Origin: Pseudomonas sp. UBA5706
GTDB taxonomy: Bacteria; Pseudomonadota; Gammaproteobacteria; Pseudomonadales; Pseudomonadaceae
Direction: 5' to 3'
Assembly (NCBI RefSeq): GCF_002419965.1
Contig: NZ_DIHC01000050.1
Location: 1-10,410 of the forward strand
Length of the DNA stretch: 10,410 nt
Part shown: positions 1 through 6,002 of the stretch, one piece after another
How positions within the stretch are numbered: position 1 is the first letter of the stretch
How the letters are laid out: every line of letters starts with the position of its first letter
The notes under the pieces: generated by a model
What the model was told of the DNA's origin: nothing
What the model saw: the letters and a program-made list of their open reading frames with translations, nothing else
Database searches by the model: none
Translations under genes and position numbers: made by a program

Positions 1-1134
1 CATGATCCCGTTTTGGGTCATCTGGCTGTACCAGGCCGAGCGCCCGGCGCTATCTGCCTTGAGAAAGGCTTCCAGCGAGAACTCGGCGTAATACGACTGG
101 CGCTCGACCGGAGTCAGTAGCCGCTTGTTCACGCACTGCTGAATCTGGTTGGTGATGGAACTGATGCTGAATGTCAGGAATGCAATCATCTGCTGTTCCA
201 GGCCGGTGCCCCAGTTACTGCCGGAGTCCGTTTTGCCGACCATCCACGGCGGCACGCCAAACCAGCGGCACACCTCTTCGACGCTGTAGCCGCGAGACTC
301 CAGCAGTTGAGCATCGACCGGGTTGATACCAATCGTTTCCGGGGTGATGCCCTGCTCAAGCACCGGGGAGCGCCCGGCATTCAGCGCTCCGGATACCTGC
401 TTCAGATAATCGCGAAACTCTTCGCGCTGCTCTGGCTTGAGCACTCGGTCGACCTTGAAGGCCACGGCCGGCAGCAAACCATTCTTGAACGTGCCGTTGG
501 CCGCATCGTCTGCCGACATCGCGGCACCGAACACGTCAGCGCCGTAGCGAATGGCTGACAGCCCCACCCGGCCGTCCAGGCTGAATGCCGGGATGTGCAG
601 CATGTTCTGCCGCTCGATCTGACGGCGAGCGCCTTTGCGAGGGCGGAACCAGTAACTGACCCGGCCGTCATCATCCAGATCGAGATCCACACGACCCGGC
701 AAGAGGAAATCCAGCGCAATGATGCGCGAGCCGCTCCGGTGGATCTCTGCATAGGCGTTGCCGCGCAGCAGCATCGAGGCCACCATCGCCTGCCAGAACT
801 GGAAAGCGGTCATGTCCTCGTTCGGGCTGGTGTGCACAACGTCGTACAGCCCGAAATCCCGGGCGTCCTTGCGCCCACCGTCGGCCTCGCGCCGATAGAC
901 CCCCATCGGCAGGCCAGCCACTGAGGTCGAGATGATACGAACACAGGACCACACCGCCGAGAGCTGCATGGCGTTGTCGACGGTGACGCGCTTGCCTGAA
1001 CTGGACTGGCCACCCAGAAACTGCCCCCAGAACCCGCCGTCGCTTAGTTTGATGGACTTGCCAACCCATTCGCCTAACGAAGCGCGCGGCTTGCTGGCAG
1101 CACGGCCCAGCACGACCGATAAGGATCTAGTCAC
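1..1134 (-). CDS. Phage portal protein, HK97 family (3' end outside window)
   Basis: Portal protein forms the dodecameric ring at the capsid vertex through which the terminase pumps DNA and to which the tail connector binds. The open frame gives 378 residues and leaves the window still open, so the C-terminal end is missing. Family hallmarks include the N-terminal stretch VTVDNAMQLSAVWSCVRII followed by GLPMGVYRR, the central LLRGNAYAEI and LDGRVGLSAIRYGAD segments, and the late motif EEVCRWFGVPPWMVG followed by a Gln-rich helix (LEQQMIAF). The start is taken as the GTG at 1134 because AAAGGGG lies just upstream; it overlaps the stop of the 53-residue gene by 8 bases, suggesting coupling. The order TerS, TerL, small gene, portal is standard for HK97-like heads. 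Family assignment is confident; the exact start is less certain because the next in-frame ATG is far inside. Confidence 0.95.
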   Translation of the reverse strand, partial: MTRSLSVVLGRAASKPRASLGEWVGKSIKLSDGGFWGQFLGGQSSSGKRVTVDNAMQLSAVWSCVRIISTSVAGLPMGVYRREADGGRKDARDFGLYDVVHTSPNEDMTAFQFWQAMVASMLLRGNAYAEIHRSGSRIIALDFLLPGRVDLDLDDDGRVSYWFRPRKGARRQIERQNMLHIPAFSLDGRVGLSAIRYGADVFGAAMSADDAANGTFKNGLLPAVAFKVDRVLKPEQREEFRDYLKQVSGALNAGRSPVLEQGITPETIGINPVDAQLLESRGYSVEEVCRWFGVPPWMVGKTDSGSNWGTGLEQQMIAFLTFSISSITNQIQQCVNKRLLTPVERQSYYAEFSLEAFLKADSAGRSAWYSQMTQNGIM

Positions 1135-1288
1135 CGGTCAGCCCCTTTCGCACGAATCCAGCAATGAGTAGTAATGCGCCCCCGCCTGCCAGCAATGACC
1201 AGCCCAGGCCGAGCAGGACGTACACCCCGGCAACAGCGAGCGCGAAGCCGCAGAGCGCGGTAGCGATGAAGAAGTACAGTGGATTCAT
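1127..1288 (-). CDS. Small two-helix membrane protein between terminase and portal
   Basis: A 53-residue protein beginning MNPLYFFIATALCGFALAVA and ending in a short charged tail (VRKGLTGD). Two hydrophobic stretches, about residues 4-28 and 31-46, separated by a short Gly-rich turn, would make a helical hairpin in the inner membrane. Its ATG overlaps the terminase large-subunit stop as ATGA (1288-1285), and its own end overlaps the portal start, so it is translated as part of the packaging operon. No catalytic motif is visible and I do not recognise a named family. Position and coupling argue that it is a real gene; its role is unknown. Confidence 0.72.
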   Translation of the reverse strand: MNPLYFFIATALCGFALAVAGVYVLLGLGWSLLAGGGALLLIAGFVRKGLTGD

Positions 1289-2973
1289 ACGATGATCGGG
1301 TTCCTGATGGCGGCCATGAAGTCGTCATTACCCCGTCCTTCGGGGTTCAAGGAAATCAGGGTCACTGCGTTAAAAAGGGCCATCAATGGATCGATCTTTG
1401 CCGACCCGCTGGCTTGCTTGGTGATCAGGATGGAGTTCGCGCGAGGCTCGACCTTCGCGTTACCCACGCACCAGGCCATCATTGGCTGGCCGCCGTGTTT
1501 CATCCCGCCCTCTGCCAGTTTGCGTTCAGCTGTCTTGATAGCCCCGCCAAGCTTCCAGCCCTGGCTGATGGCCGCGATCTTCTCTGGCGGAATATCGCGC
1601 TCGATCATCGCGTCGTAAATCGCACCGATGCCGACCGGGTCACAACCGACCTTGTCGAGCAGGCCGGAGGCTTCAATCTGTTCGACAAGATCGGCAACGT
1701 CGTTCACGTCGTCACCGATGCGAACCGACAGCGTCAGGTCGCCTTGTTTCTCAAAGTCGTGGAAGCGCGGGGCTTCTGCTTTGCGACGTTCCAGAACCGA
1801 GGGGTGGGCCCAGGCATGCGTCCAGATCAGCCAGTCGCGGGTGCGCTTGTCCCGGCCCACCGCAGCGAAACCGAGCAAGTCGTCCAGGCCGCCGCCATCG
1901 ATGCCGACATCGATCACTTCCGACATCGAAATCAGCATGTCCAGGGTCAGCACGGGTACGGCTGACGCTTCCCAGAAGTCTGCGCCAGCCCAGCGGTCCG
2001 AGCGCAGCGCCAAGCCGATTTCCACGTTCAGGTGCTTGGACATGAAACCAAGCACTTCAGCCTCACCCGCTTCCTCGGCCTTTTTCATCTCCCGGATCAG
2101 GAATTTCTCGCTGACCGAGTAACCCATGTTCGGGTTGGTGATGTAAAAATTTTCGGGGTTGCGGTGCTCGTTGGCCTTGAGGATGTGCTGCGGAAACTCG
2201 TAGATCACCGGCAGGAAGTTAGGATCAATGATCGTCCCATCTCGGACGCCGCGGGCATACTGCAACTTCTCGCGAAAAACACCGGCAGGTGGCTGGTCAG
2301 ACTGCGTGGTCAGGTAGATGACGAAGCCTTCTGGCCGCGAAGCCAGACCACCGGTAGCCTCGCGCAGCATATTCGCGGCATGCGGGTTCTTGCCAAACAG
2401 ATGGAGCTCGTCCACCAGGACCACTGCGGCCTTCTTGCCTCCGACGGTGTTCTGGTCAGCGGCCACCACTTTCAGGGTCGCACCAGACTCCCGGTGTGTG
2501 ATCGTCCGCAGGTGGTCCTGCACGTGCAACAACGCCGCCAGTTCTTCGTCGTGCTTCACCATGTCCCGGGCCGGCGCATAGGCGTTGTTCGCCACCTCGA
2601 TTGTCGGCGCCAGAATGATGAACTCTGCAGACTGCCGCCAGTTGCGGATCAGCACGGTCAGCATGATCGCCGCGGCGATGGTGCTTTTTGCGTTCTTCTT
2701 ACTGATGAGGAGAAAGAATTCTTGAATCAGTCGCTCGCCGGTATCGGAGTTGTAAGCACCGAAGATGGCTCCCGCCAGATCGGTGATCCATGGCGCGCAG
2801 GATTCGCCTATCAGCGGGCTGCCGGGTGCGTCGACAATCCGAAGATCGTTCAGGACCTCCATGCACGCCCGCGCCCCGTCCGGGAACAGTGGAGGAAATG
2901 GAACCAGCGACTGACGATTTACAATCCTCGTCTCCCAGTCCGGGCACGAAGTGTCCCAGACGGGTTCGTTCAT
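1285..2973 (-). CDS. Terminase large subunit (TerL), HK97-like
   Basis: The motor and nuclease of the DNA packaging machine: it hydrolyses ATP to translocate DNA into the prohead and cuts the concatemer. It is 562 residues, normal for the Terminase_1/HK97-type family. The N-terminal ATPase shows a deviant Walker A, SKKNAKST, at 91-98, a Walker B hydrophobic strand ending VVLVDE at 184-189, and a coupling motif YLTTQS near 220-225. The C-terminal RNase H-like nuclease shows an acidic strand VGIDGGGLDD at 356-365, a second acidic site in KVGCDP (about D445) and a third in KIDPLMALFNA (about D528). The ATG directly follows the TAA of the small-subunit gene with no gap, and GGTG precedes it. It is intact, and every expected motif is present. 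Confidence 0.97.
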   Translation of the reverse strand: MNEPVWDTSCPDWETRIVNRQSLVPFPPLFPDGARACMEVLNDLRIVDAPGSPLIGESCAPWITDLAGAIFGAYNSDTGERLIQEFFLLISKKNAKSTIAAAIMLTVLIRNWRQSAEFIILAPTIEVANNAYAPARDMVKHDEELAALLHVQDHLRTITHRESGATLKVVAADQNTVGGKKAAVVLVDELHLFGKNPHAANMLREATGGLASRPEGFVIYLTTQSDQPPAGVFREKLQYARGVRDGTIIDPNFLPVIYEFPQHILKANEHRNPENFYITNPNMGYSVSEKFLIREMKKAEEAGEAEVLGFMSKHLNVEIGLALRSDRWAGADFWEASAVPVLTLDMLISMSEVIDVGIDGGGLDDLLGFAAVGRDKRTRDWLIWTHAWAHPSVLERRKAEAPRFHDFEKQGDLTLSVRIGDDVNDVADLVEQIEASGLLDKVGCDPVGIGAIYDAMIERDIPPEKIAAISQGWKLGGAIKTAERKLAEGGMKHGGQPMMAWCVGNAKVEPRANSILITKQASGSAKIDPLMALFNAVTLISLNPEGRGNDDFMAAIRNPIIV

Positions 2974-3489
2974 TTATTTCACCGCTCGCAAATGGCTTAG
3001 GGGTGGAGGTGCAGCACCGAACCTACCTTTAGCGGCTTTCTTGGCGGCGTTCTCCTTTTCCTCTTTCTTGCCGCCCTCGCCTTTGCGCGGATGAATGAAC
3101 GGCATCAAGGCCTTCGCTGCGTCGACGCGCAGCTTCGAGTCGGTTTCGAAGTCATTCATCGTCGCAAGTAGAAACTCTTTGGGATCTGAGAAGCGCATGG
3201 CTTTACCCAGGTCGAAGCCTGCGTCGCCATGGACTTCTTCTGCATCCTCGGTAGGAGGAACCGCGATCCCCTTCGATTTTGGTGGCGCGTCCCCTTTAAC
3301 AAATTTGTTAACTTTTTTGTTAACGGTTGGGGCAGCGAGCGCCGCTATAACGAACTTGTCTTTTGCCAGTCGTGCCCCTGCCTGCGCAGCGCTGGAAGCC
3401 GCGTATCCTGCGGCTATCGCTGCATCTTTATTGGACGCACCTGCCCTCTTCGCAGAGACGAATGCCTGCTTTTTCGGGGTCAGAGCCAT
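2974..3489 (-). CDS. Terminase small subunit (TerS)
   Basis: DNA-recognition subunit of the packaging enzyme; it binds the packaging site and loads TerL. It is 171 residues. The N-terminus (MALTPKKQAFVSAKRAGASN, then KDAAIAAGYA and AAQAGARLAKD) is the typical Terminase_2 helix-turn-helix pattern at about residues 1-45. The middle holds the oligomerisation helices (KLRVDAAKALMPFIHPRKGE) and the tail is Lys/Ala-rich. Codons 55-65 fall in an unusually AT-rich stretch with a 16-bp palindrome. The stop abuts the TerL start. The Shine-Dalgarno is weak (CAGG about 12 bases upstream of ATG 3489). Identification rests on the N-terminal pattern and on position next to TerL. Confidence 0.92.
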   Translation of the reverse strand: MALTPKKQAFVSAKRAGASNKDAAIAAGYAASSAAQAGARLAKDKFVIAALAAPTVNKKVNKFVKGDAPPKSKGIAVPPTEDAEEVHGDAGFDLGKAMRFSDPKEFLLATMNDFETDSKLRVDAAKALMPFIHPRKGEGGKKEEKENAAKKAAKGRFGAAPPPLSHLRAVK

Positions 3490-3647
3490 TTAACAAAAAA
3501 CCTGTGAGGGGGAAAAAATCTCTGCGTGCGGTCGGGGGCGGTGTCCGTAGCGAAAGGCCCCACGGTTTCGACCCGCCCCACCGGGGCACTGACGTGCTGC
3601 ACCAGATCGGTGCGAAATCAACGAAGTAGCACGTCGATGGCGTGCTT
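3490..3647. other. Gene-free gap between HNH and TerS; candidate cos/packaging site
   Basis: These 158 bases have no convincing reading frame. They contain a C-run/G-run patch on the minus strand just upstream of TerS (CCCCCGACCGCACGCAGAG, then a run of T and a run of C), a compact GCCCC/GGGGC hairpin at 3575-3587, and a repeated octamer: GACGTGCT at 3591-3598, its inverse AGCACGTC at 3628-3635, and CGTGCT again at 3641-3646. In HK97-like phages the HNH protein and terminase act on a cos site lying at this position, so this is the best place in the window for one. No overhang sequence can be assigned from the sequence alone. Confidence 0.45.
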
Positions 3648-3968
3648 CTACCAGCCCCCGCCCTGAGCTGCCTCTATGGCCGTCTTCGCCTTGTGGCATG
3701 GCACGCACAGCGCCTGAAGATTTGCATCATCGTCGCTTCCGCCTTGAGCGATGTTGACGATGTGATCGACTTCAAGGTCGAGCGTAACGATGCTGCAGGC
3801 TTGGCAGGTGTACTTGTCGCGCAGCAGGATCGATTCACGCTTGCGGCGCCACGGACGCCCGCCACGACCTGAGCCCCACCTGCCTTCCGCTTCAGGGGCA
3901 ACCGGCGTTGCGTATTGCCGTTCTTCTGCCTGCTTCATCCGAGGCTTAAGCGCGGTGAGCCTGGACAT
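3648..3968 (-). CDS. HNH endonuclease, packaging-associated
   Basis: A 106-residue metal-dependent HNH nuclease. A basic N-terminal part (PWRRKRESILLRDKYTCQAC) leads into the zinc-binding pair C55/C58, then LEVDHI with the first His at 69, the Asn in DDDANLQ at 83, and the closing LCVPCH with C88/C91 and H92. This is the complete four-cysteine HNH fold. In HK97-type phages such proteins work with the large terminase to nick at cos, and the place just upstream of TerS fits that role. The ATG at 3968 follows GAGGCGTGAAAC, with a 3-base gap from the preceding stop. The first 40 residues are Arg/Gly-rich and not part of the nuclease core. Confidence 0.93.
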   Translation of the reverse strand: MSRLTALKPRMKQAEERQYATPVAPEAEGRWGSGRGGRPWRRKRESILLRDKYTCQACSIVTLDLEVDHIVNIAQGGSDDDANLQALCVPCHKAKTAIEAAQGGGW

Positions 3969-3971
3969 GTT

Positions 3972-4145
3972 TCACGCCTCGATGGCGAGACGGAGCATCG
4001 CCATGAGGGCGCCGAGCATCGCCTTGTCTGACTGCTTGGCAATGGCAATCACGTCGGCCTCGGCCTTCGCGACTTCCGCCTGATCCTCTGCGGACATCTC
4101 GCTGACCATGCCTTTCAACTGGTAATACTCAGCCTTGTCATTCAT
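3972..4145 (-). CDS. Small helical acidic protein of unknown function
   Basis: A 57-residue protein from ATG 4145 (MNDKAEYYQLKGMVSEM...); an in-frame GTG at 4154 would add three residues and overlaps the upstream stop as GTGA. The sequence is Ala/Glu/Lys/Met-rich with no Gly, Pro or Cys and reads as two amphipathic helices, ending LMAMLRLAIEA. It lies three bases upstream of the HNH gene and downstream of the 42-residue gene in an unbroken run of coupled small genes, which supports it being expressed. I do not recognise a family. It could be a helper of the HNH/terminase complex, but that is only a guess from position. Confidence 0.6.
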   Translation of the reverse strand: MNDKAEYYQLKGMVSEMSAEDQAEVAKAEADVIAIAKQSDKAMLGALMAMLRLAIEA

Positions 4146-4150
4146 GGGCT

Positions 4151-4279
4151 TCACTCAACTGTGCAGTTCGGCCAGATGCACCGAGCCACGGCCAGCGCAC
4201 CGGCGTGGTCGTGGTCTTCCTGCATGATCATGGGGAATGGTGGATAGCCCGGCACGGTGACGTACCAGGACTTCTTCAC
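4151..4279 (-). CDS. 42-residue conserved-looking phage protein of unknown function
   Basis: A very short gene, easily missed: GTG 4279 overlaps the Rz1-like stop as GTGA, and the frame closes at 4151. The protein begins VKKSWYVTVPGYPPFPM and ends ALAVARCIWPNCTVE. The SWYVTVPGYPPF start and the Ala-rich helix with ARxIWPxC resemble small proteins I associate with Pseudomonas prophages near the lysis cassette (from memory, not searched). There is no signal peptide or membrane segment. Function is unknown. The coupled start, fitting spacing and low-redundancy sequence make it a probable gene. Confidence 0.62.
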   Translation of the reverse strand: MKKSWYVTVPGYPPFPMIMQEDHDHAGALAVARCIWPNCTVE

Positions 4280-4548
4280 TTACTTTTACTGCGTTGGATC
4301 TGCGCGTCGACCTGGTCGGCACACGTGTCGAGCAGGTTGATGGCCCGATCCTTCAGTGCCCAGAGATCCCCATTCAGCGCCAGGTCATCGTCACTAGTGC
4401 TGATGCGTTCGCACGGGACCAGCTCAGGGGGCTCGAGCCTTACCGTTGTTGTCTTTACCGGCGCGGCCTGGCTTCCCGCGCAGGCCGTCAGGCAAAGGCT
4501 GAGCAGCCCAATCACGAACAGGCTTGCTGGTGCGCTTGAGTTGTTCAA
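4276..4548 (-). CDS. Rz1-like outer-membrane spanin lipoprotein (o-spanin)
   Basis: The outer-membrane half of the spanin complex, which fuses the two membranes at the last step of Gram-negative lysis. It is 90 residues, with a hydrophobic signal (SLFVIGLLSLCLTAC) ending in lipobox LTAC and the lipidated Cys at 23, followed by a mature 68-residue part with Pro residues (RLEPPELVPC) and the NGDLWALKDRAINLLDTCADQ region typical of Rz1-like proteins. The start is TTG 4548, chosen because GAGGAAAG lies 5-7 bases upstream and because it precedes a proper signal. The first 125 bases lie inside the Rz gene in another frame, the classic Rz/Rz1 overlap, which supports both calls. Confidence 0.87.
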   Translation of the reverse strand: MNNSSAPASLFVIGLLSLCLTACAGSQAAPVKTTTVRLEPPELVPCERISTSDDDLALNGDLWALKDRAINLLDTCADQVDAQIQRSKSK

Positions 4549-4819
4549 AGTCTTTCCTCGCCTGCAGGGCTTTCTGTTCGCTGGCCTTGAGCCGGTTGTT
4601 TAGGTCTGCCTGGTACGCGGCATTGCGCGCTGCTTCAGCGCGCAGCGTGGTGATCGTGGCCTGGCTTTCAAGGTTTGCGTCGAGTGCAGCCTTCTTGGCC
4701 TTCGTCTCGACGGCGACCTCAGCGCGCAGCGCGATCACGCGGTACTGTTGAATGCCAACGAGCAGTGCACCCACAAGGCCGATGATGATTGCGAGTGCGA
4801 TTGCTTTGAGTACGGTCAT
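4424..4819 (-). CDS. Rz-like inner-membrane spanin (i-spanin)
   Basis: The inner-membrane partner of the lysis spanin pair, reaching across the periplasm to bind the Rz1 lipoprotein. It is 131 residues from ATG 4819. There is one N-terminal membrane anchor, about residues 4-23 (LKAIALAIIIGLVGALLVGI), then a long Ala/Glu/Lys-rich coiled coil from about 30 to 95 (AALDANLESQATITTLRAEA and following), and the typical C-terminal patch VRDWAAQPLPDGLRG. ATG 4819 overlaps the holin TGA (ATGA), so a longer upstream frame is ignored. The C-terminal third shares DNA with the Rz1-like gene. Confidence 0.9.
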   Translation of the reverse strand: MTVLKAIALAIIIGLVGALLVGIQQYRVIALRAEVAVETKAKKAALDANLESQATITTLRAEAARNAAYQADLNNRLKASEQKALQARKDFEQLKRTSKPVRDWAAQPLPDGLRGKPGRAGKDNNGKARAP

Positions 4820-5142
4820 GCTGAGTCCGCCTTGCGTCCGAGAAACTTGATGATCAACTCGCGGATCGCGGTGACGCCGATGAACCCGATCGTCCCGCCG
4901 GCGGCGACAGATAAGCTGGAAGGCCAGGCCATCCATTCGATGACGCTGCTGGCCGAAAGGCTCAGCGCACCGCAGATCAAAGCCTCAAGGACGACTCTCC
5001 ACTTGTTGGCCTCTTTGCCTTCGTACAGCACGCGCAGCAGGGAAATGGTTGCGGCCATAATCGCTCCTTGCCAGAGCGGGTTCGAAAGGACAAGCCAGAC
5101 CTGCGCCAGGAAGTCAGGTGTTTTTTCAGGCATCGTCGACAT
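4816..5142 (-). CDS. Phage holin, lambda S-like
   Basis: Forms the inner-membrane lesion that triggers lysis. From ATG 5142 it is 108 residues; a second ATG three codons later (5133) gives 105 residues, the length of lambda S105, and its start MPEK matches lambda's MPEKHD. Three hydrophobic segments fit a class I holin: about residues 22-40, 48-69 and 77-98 of the longer form (QGAIMAATISLLRVLY; VVLEALICGALSLSASSVI; LSVAAGGTIGFIGVTAIRELI). The tail is charged (KFLGRKADSA). A purine-rich AAAGGGTGG lies upstream of 5142. The frame extends further upstream to 5310, but that part runs into the hicA promoter and is not holin-like. Rz follows by an ATGA overlap. Confidence 0.9.
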   Translation of the reverse strand: MSTMPEKTPDFLAQVWLVLSNPLWQGAIMAATISLLRVLYEGKEANKWRVVLEALICGALSLSASSVIEWMAWPSSLSVAAGGTIGFIGVTAIRELIIKFLGRKADSA

Positions 5143-5262
5143 CCGACAGTCCACCCTTTCGGGATAGGAAAATGAATCAGCCCCGCAGCACTCCCAGCTT
5201 GGAGCGATGGGTGTGGCGGGGCTGAAAACGAGAAAGCCCCGACGAAACGCCGAGGCCATAAC
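5143..5262 (-). promoter_or_regulatory. Structured leader upstream of the holin
   Basis: On the minus strand this leader can fold in two exclusive ways. A 10-bp perfect inverted repeat, TCAGCCCCGC at 5177-5186 and GCGGGGCTGA at 5216-5225, encloses 29 bases; but the 5218-5223 arm can also pair with AGCCCC at 5235-5240. The first hairpin is followed by TTCATTTTCC, a weak U-rich tail. Closer to the gene, CCC-GAAA-GGG (5163-5154) makes a tetraloop hairpin that includes the purine-rich ribosome-binding stretch. This could be an attenuator or translation control; the pairings are seen, the function is inferred. Confidence 0.4.
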
Positions 5263-5302
5263 AAAACAAATGTGTTGTGTTAAAACAAATATGTTGTATA
5301 CT
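5263..5302 (+). promoter_or_regulatory. hicAB promoter with tandem 19-bp operator-like repeats
   Basis: Two direct repeats follow each other without a gap: AAAACAAATGTGTTGTGTT at 5263-5281 and AAAACAAATATGTTGTATA at 5282-5300. Each has an ACAA-TTGT dyad. A good -10 box, TATACT, lies at 5297-5302, with a fair -35 TTGTGT at 5275-5280 and a 16-base spacer, so the repeats cover the promoter. HicB antitoxins commonly bind such repeats to repress their own operon. Confidence 0.65.
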
Positions 5303-5330
5303 GGACTCATCCAAACAACGAGGCGAGGTG

Positions 5331-5510
5331 ATGAAGTTCAGCGAGTTCAGACGATGGTTGAAGGCCCAAGGGGTGACCTTCGAAGCAGGCAAAGGAAGCC
5401 ACTTCAAAGTCACTGCCCCAAACGGCAAAAGGACAACCTTCGCGGATCACGGGGCAAAAGAAATGCCCGAAGGAACCCGCAAGGCGATCATTAAACAACT
5501 GGGGCTCTGA
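5331..5510 (+). CDS. hicA: HicA toxin (mRNA interferase)
   Basis: A 59-residue toxin with the double-stranded RNA-binding-like HicA/YcfA fold; family members cleave mRNA and are blocked by HicB. The sequence begins MKFSEFRRWLKAQGV and shows the core GKGSHFKV with the catalytic-type His at residue 24, then a TTFADHG strand-turn and the C-terminal EMPEGTRKAIIKQLGL helix. ATG 5331 is chosen over an upstream ATG because AGGCGAGG sits directly before it and the upstream extension covers the promoter. It is the first gene of hicAB, in the usual toxin-first order, and lies opposite to all surrounding phage genes. All conserved positions I can judge are intact. Confidence 0.94.
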   Translation: MKFSEFRRWLKAQGVTFEAGKGSHFKVTAPNGKRTTFADHGAKEMPEGTRKAIIKQLGL

Positions 5511-5576
5511 GAGCCCCCTTCGCCTATCTGAACGTTGAGCGACCACCTCACCACTCACCGATACAAGGGGAATCAC

Positions 5577-6002
5577 ATGTACAACTACGCAATCCGCTTC
5601 GAGCGAGACGAAGCACCAGGTCTGGCAGTGTTCTGCCGCGACTTACCCCAGCTCAACAGCTACGGTGACGACGAGCAGCACGCCATCAGCGAAGCGGTAG
5701 ACGCCATCGAGACAACCTTGTCGATCTACGTGGACGAGCGCCGAACAATTCCAGAAGCAACTCCAGCTCAACCCGGCGAGCAGGTCATCTATTTGCCAGC
5801 GGTGACCGTGGCGAAGATCGTGCTGTGGAACACAATGATCGAACGGGATATGCGCAAAGCTGATCTGCGTCGCCTGCTGGGTGTTCACCAGGTGCAAGGG
5901 GATCGACTCGTCGACTTCTTGCACAAATCGAAGATGGAACAGATCGAAGCTGCATTGGCAGCCCTGGGCAAGCGCTTGGCCGTTTCGGTCGAAGCCGCTT
6001 GA
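5577..6002 (+). CDS. hicB: HicB antitoxin with C-terminal DNA-binding domain
   Basis: A 141-residue antitoxin of the HicAB module. Residues 1-65 (MYNYAIRFERDEAPGLAVFC, then DLPQLNSYGDDEQHAISEA) form the degenerate RNase H-like domain that covers HicA. Residues about 80-135, with LRRLLGVHQVQGDRLVDFLH, look like a helix-turn-helix for autorepression at the upstream repeats. ATG 5577 follows AAGGGG at ideal spacing; the open frame extends upstream to 5535 but that part lacks family resemblance. A 66-base gap separates it from hicA. Confidence 0.93.
   Translation: MYNYAIRFERDEAPGLAVFCRDLPQLNSYGDDEQHAISEAVDAIETTLSIYVDERRTIPEATPAQPGEQVIYLPAVTVAKIVLWNTMIERDMRKADLRRLLGVHQVQGDRLVDFLHKSKMEQIEAALAALGKRLAVSVEAA

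Noticed and set aside
671..1069. 132-residue minus-strand frame inside the portal gene
   Set aside because: Shifted frame; the continuous portal frame explains the region fully.
1279..1965. 228-residue plus-strand frame
   Set aside because: Also antisense to the terminase large subunit; no domain pattern and no start signal.
2032..3000. 322-residue plus-strand frame opposite the terminase large subunit
   Set aside because: It is antisense to a gene with every terminase motif, has no ribosome site and a His/Gln/Arg-rich composition typical of a GC-rich shadow frame.
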